From NCBI GenBank assembly GCA_905221605.1, contig CAJNDS010002684.1, positions 211,101 to 275,100 on the forward strand: a stretch of 64,000 nt of DNA. The letters run 5' to 3'. This document shows, piece after piece, positions 13,037 to 24,943 of the stretch. The stretch comes from Symbiodinium natans (Eukaryota; Sar; Dinophyceae; Suessiales; Symbiodiniaceae). Positions within the stretch are counted from its first letter, which is position 1; each line of letters begins with the position of its first letter. The notes below the pieces were generated by a model. The model was not told where the DNA came from, ran no database searches, and worked only from the letters and a program-made list of their open reading frames with translations. The position numbers and the translations under genes were made by a program.

Positions 13037-16000
13037 CAGAAGATCGAGAGTCTTCTCAAAATCGTCTATTGCCCTTCAAGTTAATCAACTTGCCCCAGCG
13101 ACGGGGTGTTTCCACTCGGATCGGCTGCCCGAAGGTCCTTTCAAGTGTGGTCCAAGGCCATGAAAGAATCGAAGGATGTAACATGATGTAACCTTGTACG
13201 ACAGATTCTGACAGCAATGCGCCTCCCTTGTCATTGCTTTCAAGGCGGTCACGTCTCCATCAACTGCTGCGCGGCATGCTGCAGTCTCAGGCAAAGGATC
13301 CTCGCGCGAAGTGCAGCTGGAGGCTTTGGGGCTCACTTTGTGTGTTCTGTCCAAGAACTCACATCGAGCTTGCGAGGTTCACGAAGAGACCACAAAGATA
13401 CCACTGACCAGGACACTGTCAGCCTGTCATTTTTAGATGTTTCCACCGGAAAGTATTTCCGTCGTCCAAAAGTAAGCTGTTTTCCTCTGCTCCTTGATTC
13501 TCGTGCTCCAGCTTTGCTTGACTGTGTCGTTAGGCACTGGTTCTCCGAATTCGTATATTACTTCAGAAGGAATTTAATGCAATGAAACGCAAACAAACGA
13601 TGCGAAATGCAGAGATGCTCGTTTTTTCGATGTGCGGAATACAAAAGACTGAGAAATGACACGGGATTGAAGGGTCTTGGGTACAGCTCGTTTGGATTCT
13701 ACCTCTGCATTACTAAGCCTTAGCCCCAAGCACTTTCCGTCAAGCAGGATTGCTGCCAAAATCGAGGCAGTCCCAGCTGCACCCAAAGGCCACGTCCCTG
13801 GCGTTCCGGTGGAAACGGACCCCATTTCAATGCAAGCGGCTGGGTACGTACTTAGCGTTTTGTTGGAAATATAGAATTCCAGTGAGACGAGCTAGAGTCA
13901 GCCAGAGACTGGATGAGGAAACGCTGGAAGCACTTCTGGCATGAAGTTCAGACGAAGTGGAAACTCTGCAACGCGCTTGCGAAAGTGCACAAATTCTGCC
14001 GGAAACGACACGAAGCGGCTTGAAAATGCCTCGGAAACGGCTTTCTGCTTCTGGAAAAGGTCATGGGGAGCATTGACCCAAAATGTCTCCTTTTCCGGGC
14101 GTGGTGCATTGGTAGGCTTGTGTTTTTGAAGCTGAGCATTGCGCTGTCCGGATCCGTGCTGCTGTCTGCATACCTGGGAACATGGAACTGAGCTTTCACA
14201 ATGCTCGTCTACGACCGCAGTGCTGTGATTCAATTTTCAGAGCTCCACAGTACCTCCAGCTTGACAGGTTCTGCGATGGCTTTCAACATCCTTCAGCCTC
14301 GACCATCCCAGCTTCAAAGCAAGAGCTTTCTTTTAAATTCCCTTTTTTATCAAGTCCCCACCACTGCAGCCACCAGTCCGGCATCCCGTGGAGGGTCTGT
14401 GCTGTCGACCCCAGCGGACCTGGCAGTGTTGAGCACTGGCTTTGATCTGTACCCACTGGAGCTTGATCTCCATGGCACCTGGAATGTCGAAACTTTTCCA
14501 CAGAAGATGTGGAAGTTCAAGAAGACTGTCGATGACAAAGTCCGCACCTGCCAAAGTAGGAGAAGCTGCCTTTACAATCACGTCGTGAAACTTCGTGCTT
14601 TACTTATACTTTGCTATTGCACGCAGCACCGCGGCCGACATCCCAAGTTGCAGCCCAGGAGCCATAACCCGAGTCCTCAAGGCGGCCAATGCAAAGAATC
14701 ATTGCATAGCTGCCGTCGTGAAGCGGGTGCCCATGAACACACTCGGATTGAGGTCTAGGTCTAGGTCCCATTCAATCCCCCTTGCCAACCAGGGCTCGCC
14801 CGTACGAAACCTCCGTCCAGGATCTACCAACGCAGTGGAGATACCTGCTGCTTTTCCAAACCCAATATCCTCAATTCCAGGACACACAGAGACTGATTCA
14901 AGCTATGCAGCACTGCCGCACGCTATGTCTCACACAGGCACGCTGCTCTAGCAGCTCAAGCACACTTCTGCCAGCTTGCTATCGTGGATTTTTCGGGTCC
15001 CATTGTTCAAGTACCGTGCGCAGGGATTCCACCCACATGCAAAACGTGCTGTGCGAAAGCCGGGCATCGTTCGAGGGCGAGTCGCCGACCATAAGCAGCT
15101 CAGGGCCTGATCCAGAAACCACAGAACAAGGAAAGAGCATCACCGAAGCATAACCGAATCAAAACGTGTGCGTGGCTGCGGTGTGCGTCTGGGTAGCTCT
15201 CTGAGGATGTAGATTCATACGGCGAGTTCTAAAAATGATGGTCCCTTTTTGGTACACTTAATCAGAAGGGCCGCCTTATAAAGAGGACCCCAAAAAAGAC
15301 CCTGATTTTGAGAGAGAGAATCACCGTATGTTCTGACAAAGCTCAAACTGCATGGTGGCTCTCGACAGCCCATGGCCTAGTTGGTGGCCCCACTCCTTGG
15401 CGATTGCCTCTGAGACAAAAGGATGCAGCTTGTGAAGCTTTCGATTTTTTGGAGTGGCCAACCAATTCGGTTGATCCCGGCTTCGTTGAAGAGGTATGTC
15501 TACCAAAACCGAAAGGTGACATGCGGACGTACATGCTGAATATCTTTGAGAAACAGAGATGAAGCAAGAAAAGATGGGCCTCGAGGGCTGCTGGATGAGG
15601 CTTGTCGTGCTCCTCAAGGAGCCAGGAAACATGCACGGAGCAAGAGACTTCGAAAAAGCATTCAAAATCTAAACATGCCAAAAGTTGCACAGGTCGCAAG
15701 CAAAGAAAAGCCCCGAATCTACATAAACGAGCAAAGTCTCGATGATGGTTCAGGACGGATGCTGTCAAATTTCGTCACTTATACAGGGGCTTCGGGTGTC
15801 TAGTTTGCTGACGTTTGCTGTCAGCGCTCCACATCATCGCGACTGAGCGCCGGATGGAAGCAGGGCAGACCGGCGGCACCCCAGAGCTTGTCCTGCAGGC
15901 AAATACTACAGAAATGTGTTTTTTTGAGGCTTCGATGATTTGCTGCCAAGAAGCATGCATCCACTGGACAGTGGAGGCAGAATTACCTGAGCATCAATGC

Positions 16001-16946
16001 TGCAACGTGGTGGCCGTCCCCACCCGTCTGACAACACAGAGTTTTGAACACCTGAGAAGTAGGAGCCGGTTGTACCTAGAACATACGCTGGCAACGCAAA
16101 TCAGATGTACTGAAACAGACTGAACTCCCACCATCTTCGAGCGGCGTGTTACCATGGCCGTTGGAAGGCGGTGCCTCAAATTTCGAGGCTCAAGACACTC
16201 ATCGAACCATCATTTGAATTATGTCATTCGTAAAGCCAGAAACTGCCCGTTACCTATAAAAGAAGAGTGCTATAAATCATGGCCTACAGCTTAGCAACGC
16301 TTGGTAATTTTTAGGAATGTCGAGTGCACGCGCCTCTGGAGCCAACGTCCCAAATCCAAAGCCCCCTCCGCAAGCTCCAGTGTGCGCCGGCCCTCATCCT
16401 CCATCTCCTGCCGCGCTCAGGAGACTGATGCATGGCGGCAGTGTTGCAATAATCTTTATTATCCACTTCTCCGGAGTAAGGTTCATCCGCAAGTGAATTT
16501 CGTGCGTTCATTCGTTTCACTCACTCCCTTACAGATTAACTTAGCTCACTCTCTTCATACGTTTAACCCGTTGATTTCCGGGTTAATTTCTTGGGTCGCA
16601 AGGGCCGTTCCCTCCAGCGGTGAAAAATTACCGGCATGAAGTGAACATCCCCTTCACGGGTCACACGGTGAGACAATATGAATGGACTTCTCAAGGTGGA
16701 AAAAGTACTGATGATTACTGCTGGTTACTCACTTCTAGGGGCTCTTAGTGGTAAATACTGTGTGAGGTACCCGAACGGAAATTCGGCCGGAACCCAACAT
16801 CTCGCCTGTATCGCCCTGTGCCGGTTGCATCATGCACCTCGATGAGGCCGGGACGTGCCCATGGGGCCCTTTGGTCACGTCCAAAGGACATGCCAGAACT
16901 AGGGGCACAGGCGAGACAAGAACCGACAGGTGATTCAGGCTACGAA

Positions 16947-17179
16947 TATTCGCCTCGGCTTCCTGCCGAGAAGCGTCTGGAACAAGCAGACCCGGATCGG
17001 GCCTCCTTCCCCCTAACCCAACCCTTCCCCCCATGCCAAATTTTCTGACGCCACCCCCCCCCCCCCCCCGCCCTGTGGGACCCCCCCCAATCGCTTGGAG
17101 GAGCTGCAAACCGATGCCGTGGAGGGTCCCGCCTGTCGGTGGCTCCTACAGGGAGAGTGCCTCAAAACCCCCTCCCCCC

Positions 17180-17216
<37 letters not shown>

Positions 17217-17327
17217 TTCTTTGACCCCTCTGCCCTTCCTCCCCTTTTTTTGCGAAACCCTCTTTCCTCCTTTCCTGTCCTGGGGCCGGCCCGGCTGCCG
17301 AGGCGGCGCGCGCAAGCGTTTACAATT
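16947..17327 (+). repeat. dispersed G/C-homopolymer repeat, copy 1 (fullest)
   Basis: This block of about 380 bases has recognisable sub-blocks. One is GAAGCGTCTGGAACAAGCAG near 16,970. Next come a C-run, a block reading GTCGGTGGCTCCTACAGGG near 17,133 and a second longer C-run (about 17,180-17,216). It ends with a block containing TTTTTTTGCGAAACCCTC and GGGCCGGCCCGGCTGCC, and then TTTACAATTG. The same order is found reversed at 55,636-55,970 and 57,338-57,668, and a fragment lies near 25,976. The C-runs vary in length and would be hard to sequence accurately. It has no coding content. It is probably a non-autonomous mobile or satellite-like repeat. Confidence 0.8.
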
Positions 17328-17328
17328 G

Positions 17329-17357
17329 TGAGTGAGTGAGTGAGCGAGTGAGTGAGG
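17329..17357. repeat. (GTGA)n microsatellite
   Basis: GTGA units with one GCGA variant follow directly after the end of the dispersed repeat copy. Confidence 0.85.
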
Positions 17358-20300
17358 AGCGACCTGACAAAAAAGGCCTTGCCTAAGGCGCTGTCCCTCC
17401 CAGCTTCACAGGGGGCTCCGTAACCGTCCTCGCCCCCTCCACTTGGAGTTCACACTGGCCCGCGCCCCGGGCACCGTAACCGTCATTGCCCGGCAGGAAA
17501 GAAAAAAGAAAAGAACAAAAAGGGAAGGAGGGGAGCGAGCATTCTTAACTAGCATCCCTTCAGCGTCGGCACTCCGGCCAGCCACAAGCTCAACCCGATG
17601 GTAAAACAGGCTTGCCGAGAAGAAGCGGAAGCAAATGGGTTCAATTGCCTGCTTCAATGCCTTGCTCTGTTGGTACGCAGAGATTGCGTATTGCAGCCGC
17701 TCGGAGTTCCCGCTGGACGGATGAGCCCGGTCCATCCATCCACTGAACAAGGTCGGGCGCCGGCTCTTGTGGAGGGGAGGCTCCTGGCCCGGTTCCACAG
17801 CAGGGCCCCCCGCAGGTCAGCCATGGCCAGCTCCATCGGCAAGGCAGCCCTCGACGCGCTGCAGGTTGCATGCCCTGATTTTCCAAACACCCAACATGAG
17901 GAGGCCAGCTACGCGGATGACCGGCGCAGCACGTTTGGCCGCAGCGCTCCTCGTGGAACCTCCAACTCTATACCACCCCGCTGGCGTTGGAGCGCATATT
18001 CTTCGGGGGCCCTGCGACAGGGGTGACGCCTTCTGCAAACGGACCCCCCTCCGTGCCACGGCCTCCTGATTCCGCATTGAGCACGAGTTCGCGGGGAGAA
18101 TGCGGCACCAGCCACCTCCAAGCTGTGAGTATCGGCCGGCGATTCCATTCCTGGCAATTGCTGGGCCGCCACTCGCAGTGTGGGTCGGCAGCTGCGGCAA
18201 GTCGCAGACTCGACGAGATGACGTGATTGGCAAGAGAGGCCATGACGGGGCATTGCATGACAACATGCCTGGGCGTGCCAGCCGCAGAAAGACAAAGTGG
18301 CCAGGTTCTAACGAAACTTGTTCCTGGCCGTTCTACCTTGCCTTGCCTTCTATGACATGAAACCAGAACTTCAGAAAACCTGCCATGTCAGCAGCATGCT
18401 TCCTCGATGACATTCCACGCTGCTTGTTGATGCTCAGGCTCCATCTGCCGAACGGCAGCCAGAAGGTCCTTCTCAGGATTGGCAGGCACATGCAGGCAAG
18501 GTAGAATTGGCAGGGACTGCATGGCTGCCCTTTTTTCGTCTGGAACCTGGGTCTATACTTCAAGGATTGAGCTACCCGTGATCCAAATGAAATCCACCAA
18601 GGAGTCACAAGACACGGAAGCCACTTCCACTTCCTCACACTCTGGCGAAGGCAGGCAATACTTCTACTTTCCCGTCCTTTCCCATCGGAACGCCACATCT
18701 CTCCTGCGTGTGCCATGTGCAACAGAGAAGTGAAAGGATCTCAGGCTTGCAACGACAAACAAGACAAAGTTCAAGTGCAACCCAAGGATCGTGCATCTCC
18801 CGGAAATCGAGGTTGGGAACCTGTGTACTTGCTGACTGGCGTCTCTAAAGGGCAAAACTCAAAGCGTGTTTCCACAGTCTGTCATGCTTTCGGCAGTATG
18901 CATGATTTTCCACTATTATTCTTATCCCGGCACCGTCAGCGTGCCGTCCAAGTCGAAGACAACACCGCGAAGCAGGGGCCGCGCTGAAGATGCCATGTGC
19001 CGCCGCATATGGTGGAATGCCCGCAGACTCATGTGGCTGTAACGGCCAGAGCCTGCATGTTCATGAAAGCGGTGCAAGTAGTGATACTAAAGGCTCGCAT
19101 TCCATGAAGAAAATTTAGGAAACTGCCTAAGGTACACAGCCCCATTGCAACTTCTTAAGTCTTTAGCAGACTGCAGAATTTGACATGCCATGCAAGCGCC
19201 TAGATGTCAACCACTGTCTCTCCGTCGAACACACTACATGCTGCCCGTTCCCGCATACTTGGCGAGCACCGAGGTAAACGGGTGAGCGCAAACAACAACC
19301 CACTCAGATCGTGCCCGGGTTCTTGATCGCAGCGCGGGAAGTTCGGGGGGAAGTCCGGGCATGTCCAGGTTTTTTCCAGTATGTTCACACCCAAAACTCA
19401 CGCATGCCTGGACTCCGCAGCCTGTCTGCATTTTCAGTCCTCAACATCACGGATTCCTTCTCTCCCCCAGGCCTGCCCCGACAACCTGGGAGAGTGGCGG
19501 TGAAGATGCTGCAACATGTGCACTTGACATAGACGTGGGAACCGTCTCATCCGCAAAACCGAGCCTTGCTGGCCCTTTTGCCACGCGCGACCCGAACCGA
19601 GCAGAAACACACAGGCTCGGTTTACACAAACTGCACGGAAACGTCCTTTGTGAATATCCTGGTGCCATAGCAAAGAAGTCCAGCTTCTCCCGACTTACGA
19701 ACCGCCCCCTAACAACTAAATCAATTTGAAATTGGGGGCCCCCCCTGACTCAAACAGTTCGGGAAATGGGCTGGGGAGGCAACCCTGCAACGAGAAAAAG
19801 CCCTTAGCCTGACGACACAAACACGTTCGTGAACTTTTCGATGTGTCATGCACACATCCCTTATGTCATCAAGGAGCAGGAACAAGGTAATCCATGCAGA
19901 CAGCTCGGCTTTCTGATTTATTCGGGAACTAGATTGCCTGGTTAGGGTGAATTAGATGCAAGTTTCTAAGAAGCATGTTTAGCACTTTGAAGCCTCACGT
20001 TGGCTTATCCTGCAAAGCCTTCGCTTTAGGCTATTTCTATGTCGCGCGGCGTACGGTGTTTGAATGATTTTGAATGTGTTTAAGTTTGGCACGTTCGGTA
20101 CCCTAGACCAATACCCTGCGAACGAATTGAAACCGCCTAAACCCTCACCCAGCAGACACCCAGACCCCAAAGTCCGAAAAGACCACAAATCGGTAGCTCG
20201 ACCCAAGCCGAACTTATTGTCACTAGTTGCTGTTTTGTAGTTTTGCTCCCCCTCTGTACCCCACAAACAGCTGAGCACTGTTTGAGCCCGAGCTTGCCCC

Positions 20301-20862
20301 ATCACTATGCACCAGCGGGCAGCAGCCAGAATAGCCCCGCAGACAGCAGCTTGTGACCGCTGCGGGGTCATCCCAGATGCTTTGCACCTGAAGGATTTTC
20401 GGAAACATCGACCAGCCTGTCTGTATCTGGTATGCTATGCAGCTATGCATCTATGCATGGCAGTGGACGGCGAGTGCTGGGAGAAACACCTACTCCTTTC
20501 CTTACTTTGCCCAGCAGCTCTCTGCAAGCCCAGCCAGAGTTCTCTGGTCCCACTCCGATGCATTCTTGAAAAAAACAGTGTAGGGCTCTCAGAACGCTTT
20601 GGACTTACCATAGGATCCATGGGATGCTGTGGGCCAGAAACTGAAGCCGGCGCTGAATTCAGCAGCAAGAGCGCGCCCGGAAAAGTTTCGAGCGCTCTCT
20701 GCTGCCAAGGCGCACAAAACCGAATCATGCGCACAAAAAGCTCTTCTTGCGCTTCGACAGTCCAAGTAGTCCAAGACCCGCACTTCATATGAGGCTACAA
20801 CCAGTGTCGATCTTCAGCCCATTTTCAGCAAAAGAAGCTTTCTGTGCCAAGCTCGCTTACAG

Positions 20863-20906
20863 CTCAGTCGCTTTCGGCTCAGTCGCTTTCGGCTCAGTCG
20901 CTTTGG
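20863..20906. repeat. 15-bp tandem repeat, about 3 copies
   Basis: The unit CTCAGTCGCTTTCGG starts at 20,863, 20,878 and 20,893; the last copy diverges at its end. Confidence 0.9.
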
Positions 20907-21275
20907 TCTTGGCAGTGACGGTGCGGCGTTGGACCAGCCAGGGCCGTGACTCCAAGGCAGCGGCACGCCTGTGGGGTGTTGGGGTGCCAGCACTCAAAGG
21001 GCATCAGCATGTAGTACTATGTAGTACATGTAGTGTCTGTGGCATGTCGCCTTTTTCGATGTGATCTGGGGATGCTCATAACAAACCTTCGCCCCGGTCC
21101 CAACCTCGACTTGCGAAGGTGGGTACGCTTCTTACCGACGAGGACATCCTGAGGCACGCAGCAAGCTTTGAACAAACCTGCTCGCGGCCCACAGGGTCAC
21201 CAGTCACTGGCCTACACGAGTCACCGTAGCAGTTCTGCAAACCTTCTTGAGTGCTTCTTGCATCCCGTCCTCCTG

Positions 21276-22223
21276 ATGTCTCGGGTTCCCCCTTCACCAC
21301 CAAAACCCGACCGTGATCGCTTGAAACGTGCATGGGCACCAAAAAAGGCGCCAACCCCAAAGCCTAACCCCCCAAAAACATCTCCAAATTCCAAATTCGC
21401 CCGAGAATGTCACGACACTGTCACGACGTCCTTCGCGTCGGCTTGGAGAAGTGAGCCGGGAAGGCGCCTGCCCGGGTGTTTGGGATGCTTAATTATACTT
21501 AGTGCACCAGGATCTCAAAGACTCAACGTCCCTTCATGTTTCATGAAAACCATAGACGAGGTACAGGCACTGGGAGTAGTGCTCGTTGCCCCAAACGCAA
21601 GTCAGGCCCTCGACGCAGCAGTCGGAGCCTCAGATGAGGGACCGCCATGGGAGACTCAGCAAGGGGAAGTCCCATGTCTCCTTCTACGTCCACCGTTAAG
21701 AACCTACAGCGCAGGCCCTCCCCCCAAACTGAATCAGCAAACTCCACACCCATCTCCACACCCATCTCGAGCTGAAGTATGGACGCATTGCTGGCACATT
21801 CTGCTGACGCAACAAAGCTGCCGGCCCAGCCCGCACCGCCACACCTCGGAAGCTCTGAGTACCAGTGAGTACCAGCTCCCATCGGCAGAGTTGGCCTTTG
21901 AAAGGATGGTAGGTCTACACAAGCCACAATACTCAGGCGCAGCAGAGCTGCTGCTGCCAAATCTGCGCGCAGGGTTCTTGGCTGGCTTCATCCTTGACGC
22001 ACTGCGAGTACTCGGAGTCCTGGACTATGCACTCACCACCCGAAACTGCAGTCAAAAGATCAGGACTGTCAATCCACCTCAGTCCCGTACAGGATCTGCC
22101 TTTGACGAAACGCAGGAAGCCATTGCTACATCTGACCCCACACCCACAGTCGCCCCGCAACCTCCCAATGCAGCCTTGTACTCACACGTCAGCCCTGATA
22201 CGCAGCAGCTGCTGCCCATGTAG
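21276..22223 (+). CDS. open frame of unknown identity
   Basis: From the ATG at 21,276 a frame of 315 residues stays open to the TAG at 22,221. I do not recognise any domain. The first third is Pro/Lys-rich; the later part contains a hydrophobic patch (LLLPNLRAGFLAGFILDALR) and then a polar tail. The opposite strand is also open for about 140 codons in this interval, which weakens the case for coding. It may be a chance open frame in GC-rich DNA or contain one real exon. Confidence 0.2.
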   Translation: MSRVPPSPPKPDRDRLKRAWAPKKAPTPKPNPPKTSPNSKFARECHDTVTTSFASAWRSEPGRRLPGCLGCLIILSAPGSQRLNVPSCFMKTIDEVQALGVVLVAPNASQALDAAVGASDEGPPWETQQGEVPCLLLRPPLRTYSAGPPPKLNQQTPHPSPHPSRAEVWTHCWHILLTQQSCRPSPHRHTSEALSTSEYQLPSAELAFERMVGLHKPQYSGAAELLLPNLRAGFLAGFILDALRVLGVLDYALTTRNCSQKIRTVNPPQSRTGSAFDETQEAIATSDPTPTVAPQPPNAALYSHVSPDTQQLLPM

Positions 22224-22980
22224 TTCGCGTCCCCCCCACACCTTGCTGATCATGTGGTGTGCCGCGAAATCCACATAGTGCACGCAAGGTCACAAAACGA
22301 ACCGCTGCTTTGCGTCCTTGAGATGTCCTTGAAATGCCCAGGGCTGTGCACAAGTGCCGCATTCGTTCCAAGGCACTGGTCATGTAGCTGGCCACACGAG
22401 GAATGACGCGGATGAGGTGTTGTAGTGACAGGTCCTGGAGGCTTTCCATTTGCTAAAACGGCTTGTGAACTCTCGCCGCACGCAGCGACTTGACCCCTGC
22501 CATAAAACTAGCTGGCATGGCCTCCTACCAGACGCAGGCAGGTGTAGCCATCCAAGCTGATGCTCGTCCCTTGAAAAGGTCAGAAGGATGGGAGATATTC
22601 GGGATAAGCAGCTGATAAGTACTGATAAGCGCATGGTGACGGGACGAACACTAGGGCGGTTGGTTTGGTGGATCGTGAGACCTGAATGGGTGATGATTGG
22701 CATAGTAGGGTATGTGCTGAACACCCGGGCTGAACTGGCTATTGCGGCATTTGTTGGCGGAAAGACTGACTGCAACCTACTTGCACAAGCTTTAAGCCGT
22801 GGCGCCAACGGGGTGCGTCCAGAGTTCGCACCTCTTCCCGATATTCTCAATTCCATGACATCCCGCGGTCGCCAGGCAAAGCGCCTTGCACTCATCCAAG
22901 GTGTCAACACCTGGCACAGGTGCTGACGCCATGTGGTGAACTCATGTGAACTCTCTAAACTCTAAACCTTGTTAGATCGG

Positions 22981-23796
22981 TCATGAAGGGACTTCGAAAA
23001 AGAAGGGCCAAGCCCCACCCGAAATCATGGGCGAGGCACTCGCGATCGTGAAGTGGGAGGCATCATTGTCTCCAGCATGATCTCCACGGCATGCGCGGTT
23101 CACACCTCCATCCACCGGCTCAAAGCCATCCGAGGAGGTGGCGGTTGTTGCCGGCACAGTTGTGGTTGTCGCACTGATGGGAGTGGTCGTCGCGCTGATT
23201 GTGGTCGTGTAGATGGGAGTGGTTGTCGCGCTGATCGTGGTCGTGTAGATGGGAGTGGTCGTCGCAGTCGTTGCCGTGGTCGTGGGAGCCATCGTCGTCG
23301 CAGGAGTGGTGGTGGGTGGGGCGTTCGCCAGCCACTTGCCATTGCAGGTGCCTTCGCAATTGGCCTTGGACTCCCAGCAGTACCCGCTCCCTTCACAGCC
23401 CTTGTTGGCATCCCAATAGCAGCAACCGTCCGTAGGCGATGTGGTTGACACCATGGTAGTGGTGGCTGATGTTGCTGACGGCGTGGTCGAAAAGACAGGC
23501 GTGCAGCCAACGGGGAGGCCATCCCATGATGCGGCCTCTGAGCACATCTCTTTCGAGGCACCCAGGACAGGGCAGATCATATTGTCGGCTGTGGCTGCCC
23601 CAGCACAGGCACCCGGGTTACTGGGATCCCACGCCGTGCACTCACAGAAGCCAAAGGTGCCTACATTTGCCGTGGGGGTGAACACGACCAGGTTTGGGCT
23701 TCCTGTAGCATCGGATCCGAAGCTGTCTGCTGCACTCAGGCAGCAAGAATTTGAATTCCACGTATGGTAGATGTCAGTCTTGGACTGGTAGTAGAC
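22981..23796 (-). CDS. secreted Cys-rich, Thr-rich mucin-like protein (3' exon)
   Basis: Reading from an inferred AG|G acceptor at 23,797-23,798, the minus strand is open for 271 residues to the TGA at 22,981. The first 110 residues form a compact domain with many cysteines (NSNSCCLSAADSFG, CECTAWDPSNPGACAG, MCSEAASW). A short Thr/Ser linker leads to a second Cys-rich module (GCCYWDANKGC ... GYCWESKANCEGTCNGKWL). A long Thr-rich tail follows, with tandem ISATTTPIYTTT-type units. Cysteine modules joined by Thr-rich, probably O-glycosylated linkers are typical of extracellular or cell-wall proteins; I cannot name a family. The 5' part, including any signal peptide, must lie upstream on the minus strand; two candidate exons are listed. 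Confidence 0.55.
   Translation of the reverse strand, partial: VYYQSKTDIYHTWNSNSCCLSAADSFGSDATGSPNLVVFTPTANVGTFGFCECTAWDPSNPGACAGAATADNMICPVLGASKEMCSEAASWDGLPVGCTPVFSTTPSATSATTTMVSTTSPTDGCCYWDANKGCEGSGYCWESKANCEGTCNGKWLANAPPTTTPATTMAPTTTATTATTTPIYTTTISATTTPIYTTTISATTTPISATTTTVPATTATSSDGFEPVDGGVNRACRGDHAGDNDASHFTIASASPMISGGAWPFFFEVPS
23160..23275 (-). repeat. tandem repeats coding the Thr-rich tail
   Basis: Degenerate units coding ISATTT and PIYTTT recur in register with the reading frame of the mucin-like gene. Because the repeat is in frame and keeps the Thr spacing, it is more likely part of the protein than a random microsatellite. Confidence 0.7.
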
Positions 23797-23819
23797 CTGA
23801 AGGTACAACCCATATGCAG

Positions 23820-23905
23820 CGTTACAATGCGCAATGCATTGCAATGCACTACAATGCACTACCATGCGTTACAGTGCGTGACAAGTCGTTACTATGCGTT
23901 ACATC
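23820..23905. repeat. degenerate decamer repeat (TACAATGCAC-like)
   Basis: Seven or eight variants of a 10-bp unit resembling TACAATGCAC or TACTATGCGT occur head to tail. The array lies just upstream of the inferred acceptor of the minus-strand mucin-like exon, hence probably in its intron. Confidence 0.75.
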
Positions 23906-24368
23906 CTGCCTTGGTTCCAGCGGGCACTGTGACGTCCCAGCAAACTCGGCCATCCTTCTCCTCTTGAGGGAGCGGGTCAATGAGGAGATGGTTGGGGGAG
24001 ACGTCGCTCTAACTCAAAAATGAATTCTGCATTGCTGCATGTATGTATGCATGTATTTGAAGAACATGTACGGTCACATACATACACGTCGAACACGCAT
24101 GCGTGGGCCCTGGGGTCACAAGCCTTAGGCCGCCCTATGTTGCAAGGCCGCGAGCTTGGCCCTAGGGAGAGGGGGTATCCGATACAGGCACAATACTTGA
24201 AGACCTGACCATATGTCCCAGAGCTGAGATCCTTTCTACCAAGCAGTCTCCTCCCGTGGGGTGCGCTCCAGTGTGCGCCCTGCGGGCTCGGTCCAGATGC
24301 ACTCGGGACTCCTCGGCTACATTACACTCTGAGAAACATGGTGTCGACTGGTGTGGTGATGGTGCAGT

Positions 24369-24520
24369 TCAGGAGTTTGCCGGTGTCGCACATGCTCGCC
24401 GAGTGAAATACAACATTTTGCGGCCACACGGCGCAGTCGTGGTGGTGGTCGTGCCAATCGCCGTTGTGGTGGCCGCCCCACCAACGATGTCGACGTCCAC
24501 GCAAGACACAAATATTTCGT
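24369..24520 (-). CDS. possible upstream Thr-linker exon of the mucin-like gene
   Basis: One minus-strand frame reads DVDIVGGAATTTAIG followed by a six-Thr run and then APCG. It resembles the Thr-rich linkers of the gene at 22,981-23,796 and lies on the same strand 0.6 kb upstream. Exon edges cannot be set. This could be a second linker of the same secreted protein or a chance frame in a GTG-rich stretch. Confidence 0.3.
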
Positions 24521-24839
24521 CCGTGTACTTGCATATCTCGGTGCACAAGCAGAACAGCAACACTCCTATGTACCTACGCACACTTTCGGAGCCCTATCCT
24601 CATCTTCCCTTCAGCGGAGGCACCCAGAGCCAGCGGACTGTCACGGGGCCCGAGGGCATGTCCGCCGGAAGATTCACTGTCTGAGGGAACCAGGAACCGG
24701 ACTTCCAGTGGTCGTCCCTGGGCTGTTCGGAACCCTGAACCATCCTCAACACGTCTGACAATACCTGTGACTCCTACATGCAGCCTTCATGCTCAAGCTG
24801 CCATCCCACATGTCCCACATGTCCTAATCTGCTGGCGAA

Positions 24840-24943
24840 AATAGCCGACTCCTTGCAGCCACCTCGGCTGATTGCTGGCATCCCAGTATGCGTGGACATC
24901 TGTCCAGTCGTTGAGCTGCCTGGACCTGAAGCACTCTTCCTCG
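24840..24943 (-). CDS. possible upstream exon, Trp-rich segment
   Basis: After a minus-strand AG|G site near 24,943 the frame reads SRQLNDWTDVHAYWDASN and then QPRWLQGVGYF. The aromatic-rich, well-balanced composition looks like a real extracellular domain, and it sits upstream of the mucin-like exons on the same strand. I cannot assign a family. It may belong to the same gene. Confidence 0.3.

Larger units (their letters stand above)
9529..21275. other. long stretch with no recognised gene
   Basis: About 11.7 kb holds only short, motif-free frames on both strands. Pro-rich frames near 17,030-17,340 are translations of a C-rich repeat. The tandem repeats and the dispersed repeat copy at 16,947-17,327 are listed separately. 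Base composition is mixed and I saw no polyadenylation or promoter signal. Small exons of an unknown gene could be missed. Confidence 0.5.

Noticed and set aside
17013-17339. Poly-proline and poly-glycine proteins
   Set aside because: They come from C-runs of the dispersed repeat; the same block recurs reversed at 55.6 and 57.3 kb without an intact gene.
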